Shown here one piece after another: positions 34,371-47,040 of a stretch of DNA of 64,000 nucleotides. The stretch covers positions 17,145,850 to 17,209,849 of the forward strand of contig CM077832.1 in the NCBI GenBank assembly GCA_039720395.1. The letters are read 5' to 3'. This DNA is from Liquidambar formosana (lineage: Eukaryota; Streptophyta; Magnoliopsida; Saxifragales; Altingiaceae). Every line of letters begins with the position of its first letter. The first letter of the stretch is position 1. A program made the translations under genes and the position numbers. The notes under the pieces were generated by a model. It made no database searches. It was not told where the DNA came from and worked only from the letters and a program-made list of their open reading frames with translations.

Positions 34371-34879
34371 ATATGGTAGTGTGAACTAAAATGTTGTTAC
34401 TATATATGATTTGGGAAATTTTTTGTTTTATGCATTGAACATGATGTTGTTGGTAATAGATAATTATGCAATACATGCCTTTTAATATGGATTTTGACTA
34501 CATGGCCGTAGTGAATATAGATAAAATGAAGTAATGTTGCTATTGTAATTATGGTTAATAATTCTATTGGTATAAACTTATAATGGTTACAGGGACTGGA
34601 TAGTTGTTATAATGTGAATTTTATGGTAGCAACTACAATCATTCTCCGTGTTTCTATTGAAACATTTTCCCCATTCATTAGTTACCTATAGACCTACCTC
34701 AAAAGCAAGGAATGCTTCTCAAAAGATAATATATTACACATCCCCATGGATATGTATTGAATCATTTTATTAATTTAGTAAAGTGGTTTGTGGGCAACTC
34801 ATAGCCATATTTTAAAATCAACCTCTATGTAGCTAACTAAAATGATATATAGATGATTTTATTTCAGTCAAAATCTAAA

Positions 34880-35170
34880 TAGCTACTGTGTTCAATATAG
34901 TCGACTAAACCACCCCATAGTCGACTATATCGTATAAACAGTTTGATATATCATATTAATTAGCTACTGTGTTCAATATAGTCGACTAAATCACTCTGTA
35001 GTCGACTATATCGTGTAAACATTTTGATATATCATATTAATTAGCTACTGTGTTCAATATAGTCGATTAAATCACCCTATAGTCGACTATATCATATAAA
35101 CATTTTGATATATCATATTAATTAGCTATTATATTCAATATAGTTAACTAGTCTTATATAAACAGTCGAC
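34880..35170 (+). repeat. 81-bp tandem repeat with GTCGAC palindromes, about 3.5 copies
   Basis: Units begin TAGCTACTGTGTTCAATATAG at 34880, 34961 and 35042, with a decayed fourth at 35123. Each of the three complete units holds two ATAGTCGACTA-type palindromes flanking a short spacer, so a single strand can fold into a hairpin. Confidence 0.9.
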
Positions 35171-36093
35171 TAAATCACTCAAATTGGGAGTTTTTAAATT
35201 ACTATCGACATTGGGTTTTTTTAATGTGCATTTTCACAGGGTTTTCAACTTTATTTTTTAAAGCATTCTCTAAACGGACTCTAAAAAGAACCCCATATCA
35301 CATCAACCATACCAATTAGTTGTTGGATGTAACATAACTTATAGCGTTACGATACAATATAAATCATAACAATGTGAGTTAACATTTACACTAATTATTG
35401 TTTAATGAAACAATTTTGACTAATTGCTAAGATTGCAATATATTGATATACGATTATGAACAACAACAAAAAATGTTGGTAAATATCATTGATCCCATAC
35501 ACTCAATGTACCATCCAAAAAGTTAATTGCACATAAACAAACTTGATGAAAACCCCAATACATAATCATCAAAGAGTATCGACACGTGAACAATGACCTT
35601 CCACTCAATGGACATGGGTAAAATGTAATTCAATCTCCCATTATGCACTGTATCTTTGGAGAATGTGGATGATTCATCATCTCTGGTCTACCCATCATCT
35701 ATATGCTCACACCAAGCAAAGAAATTGCAGTCATACCCGTTCTGTTCCTGTAATATTTTAACATTGTTAAAATATTCACACAACCAAAGAAAATAATAAC
35801 AAATTTTGCATATAACTCACCAAAGAAAAGTATAATATCGAAATTTGCATATTATTCACCATGTAACCTAGGATATGAATAAAACAAGCAAAATTTACTA
35901 TGTTTTTTGTATGATATTTTCAAGATTATTCGACATCCACATTCACAAAACTTAGACTGCTGCTCTTAAGTAGTTGGGTAGGGGAGGGTTGTTCGTAGAC
36001 AACATAATTTCACTTGTCCACCTACGAACCAACAAAGATAAAGAATGTGCCAATGCATTAAATTTTCAAACACAAAAGGTTATTGACAACCAT

Positions 36094-36610
36094 ATGAACT
36101 AAAAATAATAATATTAGGGTAGCTCCAAGTCATATACACTATGAATTTCTAGTAATTACACATCAAATTTCATCAACTATATGAACTACAAAAATAAGGA
36201 AGGCCAGCTTCATATGATAGAGTCCCAAATTTCTAGCAAGTACACTTTAAATGTCATTAAACTATATGAATTAACAAGTAAGAATGGAAGCTCCAAATCA
36301 AATACACTATAACACTTTGTAATAATTACACCATAACATTCATCAAACATATGAAGAAAAAATGTTCAATGAGTGTGCTCCATATCATAAATTCCCAATT
36401 TCTAGTAATTACACTCCTAATTTCATGAAACATATGAACTAAAAAATAATAATGATAGCATTATTATCAAATACATTGTGACACTTTCTATTAATTACAC
36501 CTCAACATTCATAAAAAATATGAATGAAAAAATCGGAATAGTACAAGTCATATATTCTTACTTTATACTACTTACAACTCAAATTTCATCAAGCATATCA
36601 ACTAAACATG
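36094..36610 (+). repeat. Degenerate tandem repeat of about 85 bp, six copies
   Basis: Units start ATATGAACTA or similar at about 36094, 36181, 36266, 36351, 36434, 36520 and 36597. They share CAAATCATATACACT and TTTCTAGTAATTACAC words. They are strongly diverged, and it lies near the right end of the Harbinger element. Confidence 0.75.
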
Positions 36611-37272
36611 ATAATATTATTCATGGTTTCCCAAAAGTTTTCCTCGCATTGCCTCTTATGTTTCTTTCTCTCTTATTTATATATGCTTTTGCTCTTCTTT
36701 TTTCTCAGATACTTCATACTTTTAGAACCCAAATTACAATGTTTGGAAAAAATATAAGCAAAACCCATATTTCACCTACATATTTTCTCACCCAGAGTTC
36801 GCCAAAAATCCAACAAGGTTTGGAAAAAAAATCATCAAAACTTAGATTTTACCAACATATTTGTGAACCCAGATGTTGCCATTCAATATATAGAAAACAA
36901 ATCTAAAATACGCTGCTATTCGTACCTTATAGATTTGATGTTATCGACAAACAAGAGGGTGGTATAGGTGGTTTAGGTCCAAGATAGAGTGAGTATCTTG
37001 TAGATTGAGGGTTTCCACTTTTAAGTTCGTCGCTGACCTGTTTGGTCGAGTAAAAGGGTATTGTTGGAATTTCATACTTTTTGTGGGAATGTTGAACTCC
37101 AATTTCCTAACCAAACAAACGAGAGAATGAGAATGTTGAACGAAATTATACTACCCATTATAGCGAACCAAACGTGGGAATAGGTATTAATACCAAACAT
37201 TCTTGTTTCCAAGTAATGCCATATTCCTAGGAAAGGGATTCTTAGCCTCTTCACAAACCAAATGCACCCTAA

Positions 37273-37994
37273 AAAGAACAACCTTTTTAGAATCGTGTTT
37301 AAAAGAAAATATGGTAGAAAATATGGTAGAAGGGCAAAAACGTCATCCCACCCAAAAAAAAAAAAAAAAATGATGTATCAAGGTTAAATCAAACCGGCTC
37401 TTAGCCTTGGATAAATCCGAGTTAGACAAAATCGAAAAACCATTTCTAGTACACTACGAATCGATCCATTATTCTTCTTTGGATCGGTCCGAGTCAACTA
37501 TAATGCCCTGAAATGACTCAGAATGCCAAAGAACTTGTCCCGAACTAAAATAAAAAAATAAAAAAATGATTATTAGTCGATACCTTCAAGCATTTTTCAT
37601 GGCAGAGTTGCTTTTATATGCTTGCTATGAATGATCATTGGTATATTAAATTCTGTGCATTTTATAAAACTTGCCCTAAATTTTTATTTATTTATTTATC
37701 AGTATTAATTGCTTTTAAATTGGGTACAAGTATACAACGAAACAAATTATACTTTCTTCATGGTTAATTCATTAAAATGGCAAGTAATTAACAAATCTTT
37801 ATTTTTTATTTTTTTTAATTTTTATGAAGTCAGTAATTAATAAACCCTCATTTGCTCAATCTATACAGATAAGAATAATAATGTTAACTAATAAATGTAT
37901 AAAATATGACCATCTTGCATTATAATGATGATGCGATAATAATGATGATGAAACTGATTATTATTATATATACATATTTATTAAAATCATATAT
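37273..37994. other. AT-rich intergenic spacer
   Basis: No gene recognised. It has a run of 17 A at about 37353, a short duplicated AAATATGGTAGAAG at about 37308-37333, and ATGATGATG-type runs near 37926-37950. Confidence 0.4.
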
Positions 37995-38369
37995 GGGAGG
38001 TTTCTATTGACACTTGGTGTTACACCTATCAATATCTTTTTATAGAAATCATATTTCGCCAATCCAACCATCGGGTTACATGTTACTATCATGCACATTA
38101 TGCATGCCAAATTTCAAGTTAATTTGATATTGGGAAGTGTTTGATCCGTAAACTTTTTTTTTTTTTTAATAAATAAAAATTTAATTATGAGCACTTTATG
38201 GATGACATAGTTCCTAATCTCTAATTAACTTGAAATTTAGCATGCATGATGCACATGACAAGAATATAGAATCCAACGATTGGATCTGACGAAATATAAT
38301 TTCTATAAATAGATATTGACTAGTGTAAGTGTCAAAGGTTTTACACTAGGTGTCAACAAAACCCTCCCC
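37995..38369. mobile_element. Foldback MITE (family F), intact copy
   Basis: It is a 375-bp near-palindrome. GGGAGGTTTCTATTGACAC on the left is matched by inverted GTGTCAACAAAACCCTCCCC on the right, and ATTTCGCCAATCCAACC is matched by ATCTGACGAAATATAATTTC-side sequence. It is the same family as the split copy at 41989-45022. The flanks are TATA-rich, so the target duplication cannot be fixed. Confidence 0.8.
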
Positions 38370-38515
38370 TATATATACACACATACATACACACGGCTAT
38401 TCTTATACTGAGATATTTTAGACTGTCCCGCATGATTACAGCCGTCCATAAATGACATGCACAGGTACATCGCACATGAACAATCATGATTGTACGGAAT
38501 ATCCTGTACATGATC

Positions 38516-38551
<36 letters not shown>

Positions 38552-39350
38552 CTCTCTCTCTCTCTCTCTGTTATATATATATATATGATTTAGGCCTTTG
38601 TTTAGATTTCATCATTTCACTCCAATTTCTTGCATTACTAGGATTCTTTAGAATAACTCAATTAATAGAATATATAGAAGGCGATATAATTTAGGTTTTC
38701 TCTATTATGTTTCTCCTTAGAAAATTATTGAAATAAAATAAAATATAGGTAGCCTTCGAAGTGTGAAGAGGTAGGTGTTCTTTCCACTGACACCTTGTTT
38801 GATAATTTGTCACATAGCAATGTAGCACCTACTTAAGTGTTTTCAACCTATACCTAGGTGCATCACTGGTCCTTGAGGCCTTGGTTTATTTTAAGGACAA
38901 TATTTGGCTTCTCAGTGAAGATGCAACTCCTCTTCCCTCCCACTCAGATTATGCCTACGTTTCATAATTAATTTTTAAAATATGGATACGTGGATATGGA
39001 CACGTGAATACAAATTTGCAGACACATATTCATATTCATTTTGACATATAAACATATATACATGCAAATTTATAAAAACATAACATAGTAATACATGCAA
39101 ATTTTTTTGGGGACTTTGAAGACTTTGAAGCTTAAACAATGTGCTCACTTGTGATTCTCAACATGCATGATCATATGGCACCTGTGTTGAAAGTTGCACT
39201 AACAAAATTTAATTAGAAGGGAAATTCCATAGTAAGATGATAGGGGTCCTCTTTATAACACTATTGGTCCGTCCTAAGATTTCTTCAATCCAATGTCTTT
39301 GCATTTTTGTGATTATGGAAGAAATATTTGGAAATACTTTTGTTGAATAA
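38370..39350. other. Spacer with compound microsatellite and palindromic fragment
   Basis: (CA)n(CT)n(TA)n lies at 38519-38586. A palindromic segment at about 38400-38515 resembles the one at about 45040-45115. No gene seen. Confidence 0.5.
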
Positions 39351-39651
39351 GGGCCTGTTTGGGCAGTCCAATTTGAAATCAAACAATTCAAAAAAATTAC
39401 ATCGTGTTGAAAGCACAATCCATCATCTTGAAATGATAGATTCAAGAAAATGATGGTCATCATCATAACTAAGAGTAGAAATTCAAGATAGTGACATTTC
39501 ATGAATTTCTTAAAATTGATTCTACAACATCAACTATAGTAATTACTCCAACATTTTAAAATATTTTAATTCAAGATGGATTTATACCTTCAACACTGCG
39601 TAAAATATTTTGAATTGTTTGATTTCAAAAATTGGATGCCTAAACAGGCCC
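39351..39651. mobile_element. PIF/Harbinger-like MITE
   Basis: The ends GGGCCTGTTTGGGCAGTCCA and the inverted TTGGATGCCTAAACAGGCCC enclose about 300 bp. The subterminal ATTTGAAATCAAACAATTC occurs in both arms. The flanks (ATAA, CAAC) do not give a clean 3-bp duplication. Confidence 0.65.
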
Positions 39652-39872
39652 CAACATTTTTACATAATATCAAAATTGAAAAGCCAATGGCATAATCATC
39701 TAACGACATTCTCTTTACTTGTTAAGTGAGTGATTTTGGGTTCAAACTTATGAAGAAGAATTGATATGCATTTGTTGATATTAAGAGAACTAGGGTTAGG
39801 GACTACTAATTTTCCAAAAAAAAAAAATCAAAAATTGAAAAGAAAAATATAAATGAAGAAAGAAAGAATATT

Positions 39873-39911
<39 letters not shown>

Positions 39912-40330
39912 ATATATATATATATATTACCTATAAAAGTCTGTATTTCAGAAAAACTTTTGATTGACCATTACACCCTTATTTTAAATTTTAAATATTT
40001 ATTTGCCCCCATATTTAATCAATTAAGAATGTTTATTTTCTAGTTTAAAAAAAAGGAAAAAAAAAAAAGAGAAAGAGAGAGAAAGAAAAATAATGACGTC
40101 CAGTTCATGAATCTATACAGCCTCTACTACTATGCATGTCTCGTAACCAACTTCCTATTCCTACCATAACTCCTAACTATAGAAGGAAGTTTGACCTATT
40201 GTGTTGAGTGTCCATTCTAATAACTTAAACGAGATACATATTAAGAACATTATATATATACGTCTATCAAACAGCATCTATGTTTTCAATAAAAACTAAC
40301 AAATAATTTTATATATATATATATATATAT
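39652..40330. other. Spacer with (TC)n and (TA)n runs
   Basis: (TC)n lies at about 39873-39908, then (TA)n. Sequence at about 39929-40010 (CCTATAAAAG, AGAAAAACTTTTGATTGACC, ACACCCTTATTTTAA) matches diverged copies at about 41232 and 41715, suggesting one family of Helitron-like 5' ends. No gene seen. Confidence 0.45.
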
Positions 40331-41340
40331 GGGTAAATTACATTAAGACCTCCTCTAGTATTTGACATTTGACAATTACGGATAGATCCCCTCGTGTTTC
40401 TAAAATGACACTAACACCCCTTACTTTCAAAATAAACTATAAAGAAACCCCCTCCCTCCAACAGCCATCAATTGGTCCATTAAAAAAAAAAAAAAGTGAT
40501 GTCATAGCTCAATTTTTTTTAAATACCTTAACTACCCTTCTTAGATGACAACTCCCATGTTAAATACATATAACTCATTAGTCCAACACATTCATCTAGC
40601 ATATTAGAATTTTTTTTTTTTTTTTTGTTGATAAACAAATAATATAATATAATATATATATATATATATATATATAAGCAAAAGATTTAAATTTTTTGTC
40701 CAACTGATGTGGTAGTTATCAGATTTTCTAAGAGATAATTATTTTTTCAACTAAATTTTTAATTGATTTGCCAAAAAAAAAAAAAAATTTAAATTGATTG
40801 ATCAAGTGACCACCTCATTTGAGCAAGTAGATTGGGGTAAAAAAAAAATTTGGGCTATATAGCATTGTTCATTTATAGAAAATAAAATTTAAATGAGGAC
40901 AAAACGAGGAAATTTGTACGTAAAAAGAAAAAGGTGAAATATATATATATATATATCAGTCCTTCTATTATCAGGTACATCTGATGCAAAATTGCATAAA
41001 GTGCACTCCAAAACTCTTTTGGCCAAACTAACTGCCAGATTAAATTTGATTCATATGTTGGTCATACATGCCAAAAATAAAGTTGAACTAAGATTAAGAG
41101 GTGTTTCATTTAAAATGTCCATAAATGAGCGATTATTAATGATTAAAAAATGCATGTTTTGGATCGAATAACAATCAATCTCAAATCAACTTGATTTTGG
41201 GATAGAACGCTTACATGAAAAGGCTATATATATATATATATGCTACCTATAAAAAGATGAATGTAAGAAAAACTTTTGATTGACTAATATACCCTTATTT
41301 TAATTTTTAAATACACAACTACCCACCCTTCTGCATATAT

Positions 41341-41575
41341 AGGAAATATAGCAATATGAAAACTATAATTCTAAAACACATACCTTAATATATAAAATAC
41401 AAATAGAAATTCAAAAGAAACGGAAACTATAATTCCTATATAATAAATAGAAATATATAGGAATATAGAAACTATAATTCTAAAACAACAGCCGGAACAC
41501 ATACCTTAATATATAAAACACAAATAGGAATTCAAAGGAAATAGAAATTATAATTCCTATATAATAAATAAACAG
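41341..41575 (+). repeat. 118-bp tandem duplication
   Basis: Two copies, from about 41341 and 41459, share ACTATAATTCTAAAACA, CATACCTTAATATATAAAA and ATTCCTATATAATAAATA. The second has an extra AACAGCCGG. Confidence 0.8.
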
Positions 41576-41707
41576 CCTGATTATAAATTCCACTTTCTTC
41601 ATCAAGAGTAGTTTCAACCTTCTCTCTACCTTTTTCATTAACGGCGACTTCTCCCTTCTCTGGTTAACGGCAACTTCTCCCTTCTTCGATAAGTTTTGCT
41701 CTGCAAA

Positions 41708-41965
41708 TCTATACTATCTATAAAAGGTTGAATCTCAGAAAAACTTTTGAACAACCAACATACCCTTATTTTTTAAGAAAAATACATATCTACCCCCTTC
41801 CTTTAATTGAAACACATAATAAACATTCTTATCATTTGGAAACAAATGAAATTTAGATTTTAATTCAAACTCTTAACAAATTAAAGTTAGATTTTTACTG
41901 AGATTCTTTTTTCGAGCAACTATCTAATATTATTTAAAAAAATTCACATGCGTTGCACTGCGTGC
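41708..41965 (+). mobile_element. Short Helitron-like element
   Basis: It starts TCTATACTATCTATAAAAGG and ends with a GC-richer ATGCGTTGCACTGCGTGCTA block. This resembles the TC start and hairpin-plus-CTRR end of plant Helitrons. It is preceded by A and followed by T. The last four bases do not match CTRR perfectly, so this is tentative. Confidence 0.4.
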
Positions 41966-43874
41966 TATATATATATATATATATATAAGGGAGGGATCTG
42001 TTTACGGCCGGTGTAAAACTTTTTACTCTTACACCTCTCAATATCTTTTTGTGGGAATAATATTTCGCCAATCCAACCGTTGGATTAGGTTCTTTATTCA
42101 TGCATGTCATGTGTGCCGAATTTCAAGCAAATTCGATAACGGGAAGTGTTTGATCTGTAAACTCACATTGTTTTATATAAATAAAATTATAATTTATGGC
42201 ACTTTATGAATGACATATGTGAACCCTAGAAAGTGGCCCACGGGATTTGGCAAATGTGAAATACAACAAAGGAAGGAGTCACCACATCATTTTTTAAGGA
42301 AAAGAGGAAAACCCTAAAAATGTTTTATTTGCAAAAACCTCATGACTCCATTTTGAAAGGAAAGGCAAAGTCTTTAAAACCAAAAAATTAGATTCGAGGG
42401 CTAAGTTACGATGTGGGAAGGTTCTGGGCAAAGCCCATAGGCACCCACATTGCCCGAGTTGGTCTCTTAATTTAATTGGGCTAACTTAATGACTTAATCA
42501 CATGCAAATCAATATCAATCAATAAAATACAACATACTAATCAATCACAAATCCATCCTACTCCTCTAATAATCATATCTGATGGATAAAAGATAAAACA
42601 AAAACAAAAACAAAAACCTAGGATACTTAGTATCTTAGGAGGGACTTGAACCTTAAAGTGAGCGCCTACGTACCATGCATAGAAATATATGGATCAAAGT
42701 CCACGTAGTTCGAAAAGAATATGGTTAAATCCTAATGTAGACTCATGGTAAAAACCCTAAGTTTCCTTATTTAAAGAGAATTTGATAAGTAGACCAAGTT
42801 TGAAGTAACTTCCACAAGACGGGAATTTTGATAAAAAGGTACTTTATTTGATAAGGGAACCTTTGGAAATCACCATATGTCCATATTAAGAAATAACCCT
42901 AGGAGGGAGAAGAGAAAGATTAGGGAAAAAGAGGGCATTTTCATACCCTACTTACCTTGTGCAATTATCTCTAAGCAATAGCAAAATTGAGCAATAGTAA
43001 CCTTATTTGCAATAAGGCAATTATCACACCTATTTGCACCCTTACACGTGCTCAAAAATATGCAAAGACAATGATATATAAATCTGAACAGAATTATCTT
43101 GAGGCCTAAAATCATCCATTAATCATGCAAACAACAAGAATAATGAATAAGTAAAAACCCTAACACAACCCTACATGCAATGACCTAGCTAACATGCATA
43201 AAAACCTAGAAATCCACTAATAATTAATGCAAACCTAGCATGATTCAACTATATGTAGCATATATATAGAACAACCATGATGAGCAACAACTCACAAAGC
43301 TAACCTAAACATACTGTATGAAACTTGCATGAAATAAGGATTACCGAAACCCTAATTTCACAACTATGCATAATAACATATGAACTAACCCTAACACATG
43401 CTCAAACTATCATGAATATCATTCATATCATGTATATTAACTAATAAAAATATCAATTTATGACAATTATCACAGCAAGTAAGCTATATAAAACATGCAT
43501 GATTTAAGAGGATAGAAAGAATAATGCTTTCAATACCCTAGTAAACTAAGAATTATCAAGCATATTCAACCATGAATCATCTTAAAATCACACATATAAC
43601 ATCACAAAAGCATTGAATTCAACCAATATATAGAGCTACTACATGCACTAAAACTATCATAGAGAAAGAAGGAGAAGGAGAAACCCTAATTTCAGCAATT
43701 AAAACTATGGTTTACCTCTTGTAGAACTTCCTTTGCCTTTGAAATACTTGTTCTCTTGCTTGCTTAGGGTTGGAAAGCCTCCTTTTGATGTTCTTCAATT
43801 CGTAATCTCGTAACTCCCTCTCTCTCTATGTGTAAAGTGCACTTCTGACCCCCCTATGTGCTGAATATCATGTT

Positions 43875-43884
43875 CTATATATAG
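43875..43884 (-). promoter_or_regulatory. TATA box of family A LTR, copy 3
   Basis: CTATATATAG lies about 0.98 kb from the minus-strand LTR start. It is followed on that strand by a leader with GA-rich runs and a GGGAGTTACGAG block. Confidence 0.55.
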
Positions 43885-44074
43885 GGGGCTGACCTAATAA
43901 ACCAATGGCTAAGATTGATTCATTAAATAATGATTCTAGAGCTATTAGAGACTCTCTTGGTGCTCAAACAACTCAAAGTTACTCACTTTTAGAAGGAAAC
44001 AACTTGCAAGAGCAGAAGAATCCGTCAAAAGAGGGAAGGGGAGGCAGAATCCCACTTAAAGACGGAATCCCTTG

Positions 44075-44165
44075 GGTGACCATCTAGGCCTGGACGGTCA
44101 GCTGTCAGGGCTTGGACGGCTGACCATCCAGCCCCGGATGGTCACCCGAGGGGGCTCTCGTCAGC
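44075..44165 (-). repeat. GC-rich palindromic repeat block in LTR copy 3
   Basis: Interleaved units around GGACGGTCAGC and GGCTGACCATCC occur as direct and inverted copies. They lie about 190-290 bp upstream of the minus-strand TATA box, the same relative position as the 13060-13300 block of copy 1. Confidence 0.65.
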
Positions 44166-45123
44166 TTACCTTGGTTAGACTCCTTCGCCTTCCGGAAGTC
44201 TTTCGGGGGTCAAATTAAGTTTGATATTGACGAAATAAAAGCCAAAACGACCGTGCTTTGAAAAGGAACACATTTTTAGACATTTGAGGACAAAAATCCT
44301 TAACCATGGGTGTATGGTTAGGTTTTACAAAGGTGGCTAACCATTGTGCACCACTGTCGCAAAGCTAAGGTTTGCACACAAGGTTGAGCCGAATGCTTTC
44401 CAAATCAAAATTCAATCTTCTTAAACATGTTTATGATATAAATAAAGCCCAATTGAAGTTAAATGAGAGTAAATTGAGTGGGTCTTGTGAGTCAATTTGA
44501 GCGAACCAAGAAAAGGTCTTTTAGCCAACCTGAACCGTTATGAGCCAAATTGATCTTAAACCATTAATTCATCAAATTGACCCTATATATAGACTTTATA
44601 TATCCATATGAACTCTAATTGACAACTTGGAGATCATTTCAAAGTCAAATAGAAAAGATACGACTTAAAAGACAATAATGCCCTTAAAGTCACAAAATCT
44701 CTAATTGACTATTGAAACCTCCTCCAAATCAAACCAAAATTCATATGCATGATCCTTAATGCCTTAAAAACCTAATGCAAATGCCTAAACTCAAAAATAA
44801 AATAAAAACCTACATGAAATGATGACCTCTAACTAGGGTGACAAAAATGGGGTGTGACAATATAGCTCCTGATATTTGATTTACTTGAAATTTAGCATGC
44901 ACGATGTGCATAAATAGAAAACCTAATCCAACGGTTGGATTAGCGAAATATTATTCCCACAAAAAGATATTGAGGGGTGTACGAGTAAAAAGTTTTATAC
45001 AGGCTGTAAACGGATCCCTCCTCTATATATGTATATATATGAGGGTTGTTCAAGTGTAGGATATCTCAGACTATCTCGTTCGATCACGAATGGTTGTGAT
45101 CGTACGGGATATCTGGCTTGATC

Positions 45124-46791
45124 TACTGGGAATCGAATAGGGAGGAAAACAAAGTGCGGAATATAAAAATTTTCCTAATTGATTCCTAAACCCATAAATC
45201 CAATTATACTTACTACAAAACAAAACCCTAACTACAAAGAGAGTTAGGATACTTACAGTTTGAAATAGTCTTCTCTTTTGTGCTCCAAGCTTTGATTCTG
45301 ACAACGAAGAACGAGCAGTCCAAGTGTACTGCCTCCAACGGTATCCACACCTAGTTTGAGCTTGAAGTCCTTTCCTTCTTCTTCTTTATTGTTGCTAGAG
45401 GTGGAGCAGAGAGAGAAGAGAAGAGAGTAGTGAATTTCGGCCAGCACTTGGGAGCCTCCAAAAGTGCTTCAAGTGATGATATCATCACATCATAATAGGC
45501 TATTTAAAGCCACTAATAGGGCTAGCCCTAGGGAGGATTCCAAACCCTAATGGGTTTTGTGTAATTACTCCTAATTACACAATAACCCCTCTAATTTATA
45601 TCCTATATAAATTTGCCCCTTAAGAACAATTCTTTTATTCAATTATGCCCTTTCTCTTATAGACTTTCAAGCTTTCTTAGCATGATAAGTGTGTGACCCA
45701 TTGAGTTCACATTATCAAGTAGTAGGAATAGCACTGAGGTGTGCACAATGGAATTCTTTCTATTAATGGTCTAATTGGAACTCCTTCCAATTACCTAATT
45801 TATTATAACTAATTTATATTAATTAGGGCTTTACTAATCATGAGTAACACTTAGCATATGACTCATGGTGTGGTCCTTAATGAGGTGAATAATTTTCTAA
45901 CAAAGAACCCTTCTGTTATAGTTTATAGGTTATAATTACATCCTTCCATCAACACAATGTCTCCAATTGAACTAATAGGATATGGAAGTCTGTCAAGTCC
46001 CTAGTTCAATTACTTTATACTCATTCATTAATATCAACTCAATGATGAACTTATTGAAAACTCCTTTCCATATTCATTCTACCATGGACTTATGGATTAA
46101 ATGAGTTATATTCAATGAATGCTATATGAGACATTCACTCTCTTTTTCCTCAGAGTGATGGATTCCTTGTTGATCACTCACATGCTTTCACACACATAGC
46201 AGTAGGGCTAATGAATACCCTTACTGACCCTATAAGGATCTGCACTTAGTGTTATCAAACTTCTAAAGCTACATGTATGAGACAACTATGGTGTATCAGG
46301 TCTAAGGATTACTTGTACCACTATAACAATGAGAAACTGATTGACAGACAGGTTAAGACTCCATTCAGTTTATCTCACATCTTTGGTCATATTCAGTGTA
46401 CCTATTCTTATAATAAGCACCCACTTGTTGGTTGTAGTGTCTCCACACAAATAGCTTAAGACTAGCTATCCTCTTATAAAATCAACCTAACAAGTGCTAG
46501 TCCTATGGTTCATTACTGTCCATCATAGTGAACCTTCAACTAGAAATGTTTTAGGAGTTTAGTATAGAGATATATTTACAATCTCAAAATTACAACACTT
46601 TTGTAATTTCATATTCTCAACTTTAACTCCATGAACATATTATGTAAATATAAATGATGCATATAAACATAATAGAATAAACCCTTTTATTAAATAAATA
46701 ATAAATATGACATGCATAAATGAAATCAAATGATTGTTCCTAATCCCTAAACAATCATCTCTATGATTGGTTCTAGAGCATAATCTTAACA
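45124..46791 (-). mobile_element. Solo LTR of a second family (family B)
   Basis: It is 1668 bp long. Read on the minus strand it starts TGTTAAGATTATGCTCTAGA and ends CGATTCCCAGTA, where TA replaces the usual CA. It is flanked by perfect 5-bp duplications TGATC (45119-45123 and 46792-46796). TATA-like words lie on the minus strand near 45595-45612 and 45500-45510. No protein-coding or internal region is present. The start resembles a widespread eudicot LTR family, but I cannot name it with confidence. Confidence 0.8.
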
Positions 46792-46796
46792 TGATC

Positions 46797-47040
46797 AATG
46801 TTATATATATATAAAGGAGGTAATAAATTTAGAGGGCCAAAAAGACTTTGAGACTAGCCAAATTTATGATTAATAATAAATAAAAAATGTGCAAAAAAAT
46901 AAAAAAGGTTAGGCAAGTTAACTCCCTGGCCTTATTGGCTCTGCCTTTTGGTGCATGTGATGGAAAATATAAGTTAGAGAGAACTCAAGTCATTTAAGAA
47001 GGTTAAATGGTGCATTTTATATATAAGGGCATTTGCGTCA
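46797..47040. other. Spacer inside the MULE-like termini
   Basis: It starts with a short (AT)n run. No gene; A-rich low-complexity sequence. Confidence 0.4.

Larger units (their letters stand above)
30984..37269 (+). mobile_element. Decayed PIF/Harbinger transposon with nested insertions
   Basis: The inverted ends GGGTGTGCTTGGTT (30984) and, on the minus strand, GGGTGCATTTGGTTTG (37269) are flanked by TAA on both sides (30981-30983 and 37270-37272). This is the 3-bp target duplication typical of PIF/Harbinger. Inside is a remnant of a Harbinger transposase (33612-33824), which supports the assignment independently. The 6.3-kb length is inflated by a foldback element, a SINE and two tandem-repeat arrays. 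The arms beyond the first 20 bp are diverged, and no intact frame survives, so it cannot supply transposase. Confidence 0.65.
42218..44859 (-). mobile_element. Family A solo LTR, copy 3
   Basis: It is 2642 bp long. Read on the minus strand it starts TGTCACACCCCATTTTTGTC and ends AGGGTTCACA. The target copies ACATA (42213-42217) and ATATA (44860-44864) differ at one base, and the uninterrupted family F copy shows ACATA as the original. It shares with copies 1 and 2 the GGAGTCACCACATCATTTTT block, the GGGAAGGTTCTGGGCAAAGC...GGCACCCACATTGCCC block, and GATCAAAGTCCACGTAGTTC. There is no coding sequence. It is the best-preserved copy and the best query for finding the full element elsewhere in the genome. 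Confidence 0.8.
41989..45022. mobile_element. Foldback MITE (family F), copy split by an LTR
   Basis: The left arm (GGGAGGGATCTGTTTACGGC, then GCCAATCCAACCGTTGGATT) and the inverted right arm (AATCCAACGGTTGGATTAGC, then GTAAACGGATCCCTCCTC) form one foldback element of about 387 bp after removal of the 2642-bp LTR and one 5-bp target copy. The intact copy at 37995-38369 shows the uninterrupted arrangement at the insertion point (GATGACATAG). Confidence 0.85.

Noticed and set aside
34880..35170. CRISPR-like array
   Set aside because: The units are contiguous 81-bp tandem repeats without unique spacers, in a plant nuclear context.
36478..36906. 142-residue open frame on the + strand
   Set aside because: Its first third lies in the 85-bp tandem repeat, the rest is a hydrophobic AT-rich translation with no recognisable domain, inside a transposon relic.
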